From NCBI RefSeq assembly GCF_009756665.1, contig NZ_CP037953.1, positions 2,542,001 through 2,606,000 on the forward strand: a stretch of 64,000 nucleotides of DNA, read 5' to 3'. The notes beneath the pieces were generated by a model, which did not search any database, was not told the origin of the DNA, and saw only the letters and a program-made list of their open reading frames with translations. The translations under genes were made by a program, and so were the position numbers. The DNA comes from Permianibacter aggregans. Its GTDB lineage: Bacteria > Pseudomonadota > Gammaproteobacteria > Enterobacterales > Permianibacteraceae. Positions 62,197 through 64,000 of this stretch are shown here, piece by piece (the stretch's first letter is position 1; every line of letters begins with the position of its first letter).

Positions 62197-63090
62197 TTAC
62201 GCGACTTGTCGTACTTGTTCGTAGGCTTTGCGCAGCGCCTGAATCAGCAATACCAGCGATTGCCGGCGGGCGGTGCTGGCGCGATAAACGAGCGCCACCT
62301 GACGGCTGGGGGCATCCTTGATCGGCAGGTAGCGGATGCCGTGATCGTCCTGGCGCAAGGCCATCTCCGGCAGCAAGGTCACGCCGAGGCCGCTGGCGAC
62401 CATCTGCCTTAAGGTTTCCAGGCTACTGGCCTTGAATGTCGTCGATTCATGGGCGCCGGCCAGTTGGCAGACTTCCAGCGCCTGATCGCGCAGGCAATGA
62501 CCGTCTTCGAGCAGCATCAGCGACAATCCGTGCATATCGTCGACGCTGACTGATTTGCGCTTGGCCAGCGGGTGATCCTTGGCCACCGCCAACCAGAATG
62601 ATTCTTCCAGCAACGGCACGGCGTCGAGCCCTTCGTAGCGAATCGGCAGCGCCAGCAACGCCGCATCCAGCTCACCGCTTTGCAGTTGCGAAAGTAAGTT
62701 CGGGGTTTTGTCTTCGACCAAATAGAGCTTCAGATCCGGCAGGCGCTTGCGCACCATCGGCAATACTTTCGGTAGGTAGTAGGGGGCCAAAGTTGGGAAA
62801 GCGCCGATGCGCAATTCTCCGACGGCCGGGTCGCCGGCACTTTTCGCCAGTTGCACCAGGCCATCGGCTTCCTGCAATACGCGCCGCGCGCGGCCGACAA
62901 TTTCCTGACCAATCGGCGTCAAGCGCACACTGCGGTGGTCGCGTTCGAATAACGCGGTGCCGAGGTGTTCCTCCAGCTTTTTGATTTGCTGACTCAAGGT
63001 CGGCTGCGAGACATAGCAGGCTTCAGCGGCCTTGCCAAAATGCTGATGGTCGGCCACAGCGACCAGATATTGCAGATCACGAAGATTCAT
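62197..63090 (-). CDS. oxyR: hydrogen peroxide-sensing regulator OxyR
   Basis: A 297-residue LysR-type regulator with N-terminal winged helix-turn-helix (LQYLVAVADHQHFGKAAEAC, SQPTLSQQIKKLEE) and the redox pair Cys199 and Cys208 in DGHCLRDQALEVCQL, at the same numbering as E. coli OxyR. Peroxide forms the disulfide and activates antioxidant genes. Divergent from the peroxiredoxin gene with an OxyR-like site between, so it probably activates that gene and controls itself. Confidence 0.95.
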   Translation of the reverse strand: MNLRDLQYLVAVADHQHFGKAAEACYVSQPTLSQQIKKLEEHLGTALFERDHRSVRLTPIGQEIVGRARRVLQEADGLVQLAKSAGDPAVGELRIGAFPTLAPYYLPKVLPMVRKRLPDLKLYLVEDKTPNLLSQLQSGELDAALLALPIRYEGLDAVPLLEESFWLAVAKDHPLAKRKSVSVDDMHGLSLMLLEDGHCLRDQALEVCQLAGAHESTTFKASSLETLRQMVASGLGVTLLPEMALRQDDHGIRYLPIKDAPSRQVALVYRASTARRQSLVLLIQALRKAYEQVRQVA

Positions 63091-63111
63091 TACTGCCTCA
63101 AAAAGTGATCA

Positions 63112-63148
63112 ATAGGTTTTGTCTATCAAGCTGATTAATCCAATCCAA
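63112..63148. promoter_or_regulatory. OxyR-type binding site
   Basis: ATAG-n7-CTAT-n7-ATTA-n7-CCAA at the spacing of the OxyR consensus (ATAG-n7-CTAT-n7-ATAG-n7-CTAT). The first two tetramers are exact; the latter two are degenerate. It begins 22 bases before the oxyR start and faces the peroxiredoxin side. Confidence 0.7.
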
Positions 63149-63213
63149 TTCCGAATGCAAGGACTTTCGCGCAACATGCGCTCCAGTTCAGTCACTGACG
63201 GCAAAGGAAACAC

Positions 63214-63318
63214 GATGCTTCTGGCCTGTAAACAGTGGCTGCTCGATGCCTGGCGCATCGAGGAAGAACATAGCGAAACGCGTTTTCCCGACGCTTTGCT
63301 GCTCAACGAACTGATTTG
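63214..63318 (+). CDS. possible small ORF (34 residues) before the peroxiredoxin
   Basis: ATG at 63214 with AAAGGAAA 5-12 bases upstream, reading MLLACKQWLLDAWRIEEEHS and on to a stop at 63316-63318. The length of 34 residues, a good ribosome-binding site and its position after the OxyR-like site suggest a translated leader or microprotein. It ends 27 bases before the ahpC-like ATG. No homologue is known to me; it may be chance. Confidence 0.4.
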
Positions 63319-63345
63319 ATTCAAACCATCAACAGGAGAAATCAC

Positions 63346-63885
63346 ATGTTATCTGTAGGGGCAAAATTTCCAGCGTTCAATCTGAAAGGCGTGGTCAGCA
63401 ACGACATCAATAACGCCTTCGTGGATTTGAACGAAAAAAGCTACGCCGGCAAATGGTTGGTCGTGTTCGCCTGGCCAAAAGATTTCACGTTCGTCTGTCC
63501 GACCGAAATCGCTGAGTTCGGCAAACTGAACAGCGAATTCAATGATCGCGACACACAAGTGCTGGGCTTGTCGACCGACTCGGAATTTGTGCACCTGGCG
63601 TGGCGCCAGCACAAAGAAGAACTGAACAGCCTGCCGTTCCCGATGCTGGCCGACATCAAGCGCGAGCTGTCCGACGCGCTCGGCATTCTCGACCCGGTTG
63701 AAGGCGTGGCCCAGCGCGCGACGTTCATCGTCGACCCGGAAGGCATCATCCGTTTCGTCATGGTCACCGATTTGAGCGTCGGCCGTAACGTCAAAGAAGT
63801 GATCCGCGTGCTCGACGCGCTGCAAACCGACGAGCTCTGCCCGTGCAACTGGCAGAAAGGCCAGGACACGATCAAGGTCGCCTAA
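63346..63885 (+). CDS. ahpC: AhpC/Tsa-type 2-Cys peroxiredoxin
   Basis: A 179-residue peroxiredoxin: VVFAWPKDFTFVCPTEIAEFG with peroxidatic Cys51, and a C-terminal ELCPCNW with the resolving cysteine. It reduces hydrogen peroxide and organic peroxides using thioredoxin or AhpF/AhpD-type donors; no AhpF or AhpD is in the window. AGGAGAA precedes the ATG at 63346. It is probably activated by OxyR, encoded divergently. Confidence 0.93.
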   Translation: MLSVGAKFPAFNLKGVVSNDINNAFVDLNEKSYAGKWLVVFAWPKDFTFVCPTEIAEFGKLNSEFNDRDTQVLGLSTDSEFVHLAWRQHKEELNSLPFPMLADIKRELSDALGILDPVEGVAQRATFIVDPEGIIRFVMVTDLSVGRNVKEVIRVLDALQTDELCPCNWQKGQDTIKVA

Positions 63886-63914
63886 AGAGCTGCCGCGCGA
63901 GTAGCGCGGTACGC

Positions 63915-64000
63915 TGATCACCCTCCCCCCTCGCGGCGGAGGGTGGCGTGTAACGCCGGGAGAGGGGGCTGCCGATTACGCACCGTCCTCTCCAACCCCA
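63915..64000. repeat. CCCTCTCCCC-type palindromic repeat element (reaches window end)
   Basis: CACCCTCCCCCCTCGCGG, GGCGGAGGGTGGCG and GGGAGAGGGGGCT, then TCCTCTCCAACCCC at the edge; third member of the family at 6868 and 14087. Cut by the window end. Confidence 0.6.

Overview
The window (64 kb, about 55-58 % GC by eye) looks like the chromosome of a free-living, chitin-degrading gammaproteobacterium. The evidence is fur divergent from bamE, glnE near a CYTH-CHAD gene and an SH3 gene (the glnE-ygiF-ygiM group of enterics), ubiC-ubiA beside rubredoxin, oxyR divergent from a peroxiredoxin, and a nagK/nagB-II/nagA/nagP/nagX/nagR set of the Shewanella-Xanthomonas type. I cannot name a genus. No tRNA, rRNA, CRISPR array, transposase or phage gene was seen.

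Layout. 1-2.1 kb: an SDR oxidoreductase and a DUF2798 fragment, divergent from a GlxA-type AraC regulator. 2.1-4.95 kb: an island of visibly lower GC with a Shedu-like (DUF4263) nuclease gene, a DpnII/MboI-like PD-(D/E)XK nuclease gene, and a lipoprotein gene flanked by 84-bp direct repeats; this is the best candidate for an undescribed anti-phage module. 4.9-8.9 kb: a PD40 lipoprotein, a polysaccharide deacetylase, and a BlaI-type repressor with an M56-M23 fusion peptidase, preceded by a BlaI-like operator.

9-31.3 kb is a chitin catabolic locus. Three secreted chitinases (two GH18, one GH19), each with two CBM5/12 modules and Thr-Pro linkers, cut chitin outside the cell. A TonB-dependent receptor should import oligosaccharides, a GH20 lipoprotein releases GlcNAc, NagP carries it across the inner membrane, and NagK, NagA and NagB-II convert it to fructose-6-phosphate. 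NagR (LacI family, 33.3 kb) probably controls the import and catabolic genes: the same palindrome (TGACAnCGCTGTCA) lies before the receptor, before nagK and between gap and nagR. A different shared motif (GTGAAAARTCCAA...CGAGA) lies 50-80 bp before all three chitinases and a cupin gene, implying a second control circuit.

34-47.8 kb is housekeeping: MAPEG, fur, bamE, a DoxX/HvfX-like protein, GAF, MarC, a small zinc finger, glnE, lemA-M48, CYTH-CHAD, SH3, GNAT and glpE. 47.8-62.1 kb is rich in cyclic-di-GMP and signalling genes: a CHASE4-GGDEF protein, a TPR-GGDEF protein and a broken TPR paralogue beside it, and a REC-HD-GYP / hybrid kinase / lipoprotein operon. Interspersed are FliL-like, rubredoxin, ubiC-ubiA, TonB, ppa, a YqhA-like gene and a secreted His-rich protein. 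The window ends with oxyR, an OxyR-like site, a possible 34-residue ORF and a peroxiredoxin.

Several palindromic intergenic repeat families occur. The most unusual is a pair of elements (46.8 and 49.5 kb) with a shared core but unrelated, still self-complementary ends, each starting at the stop codon of the preceding gene.
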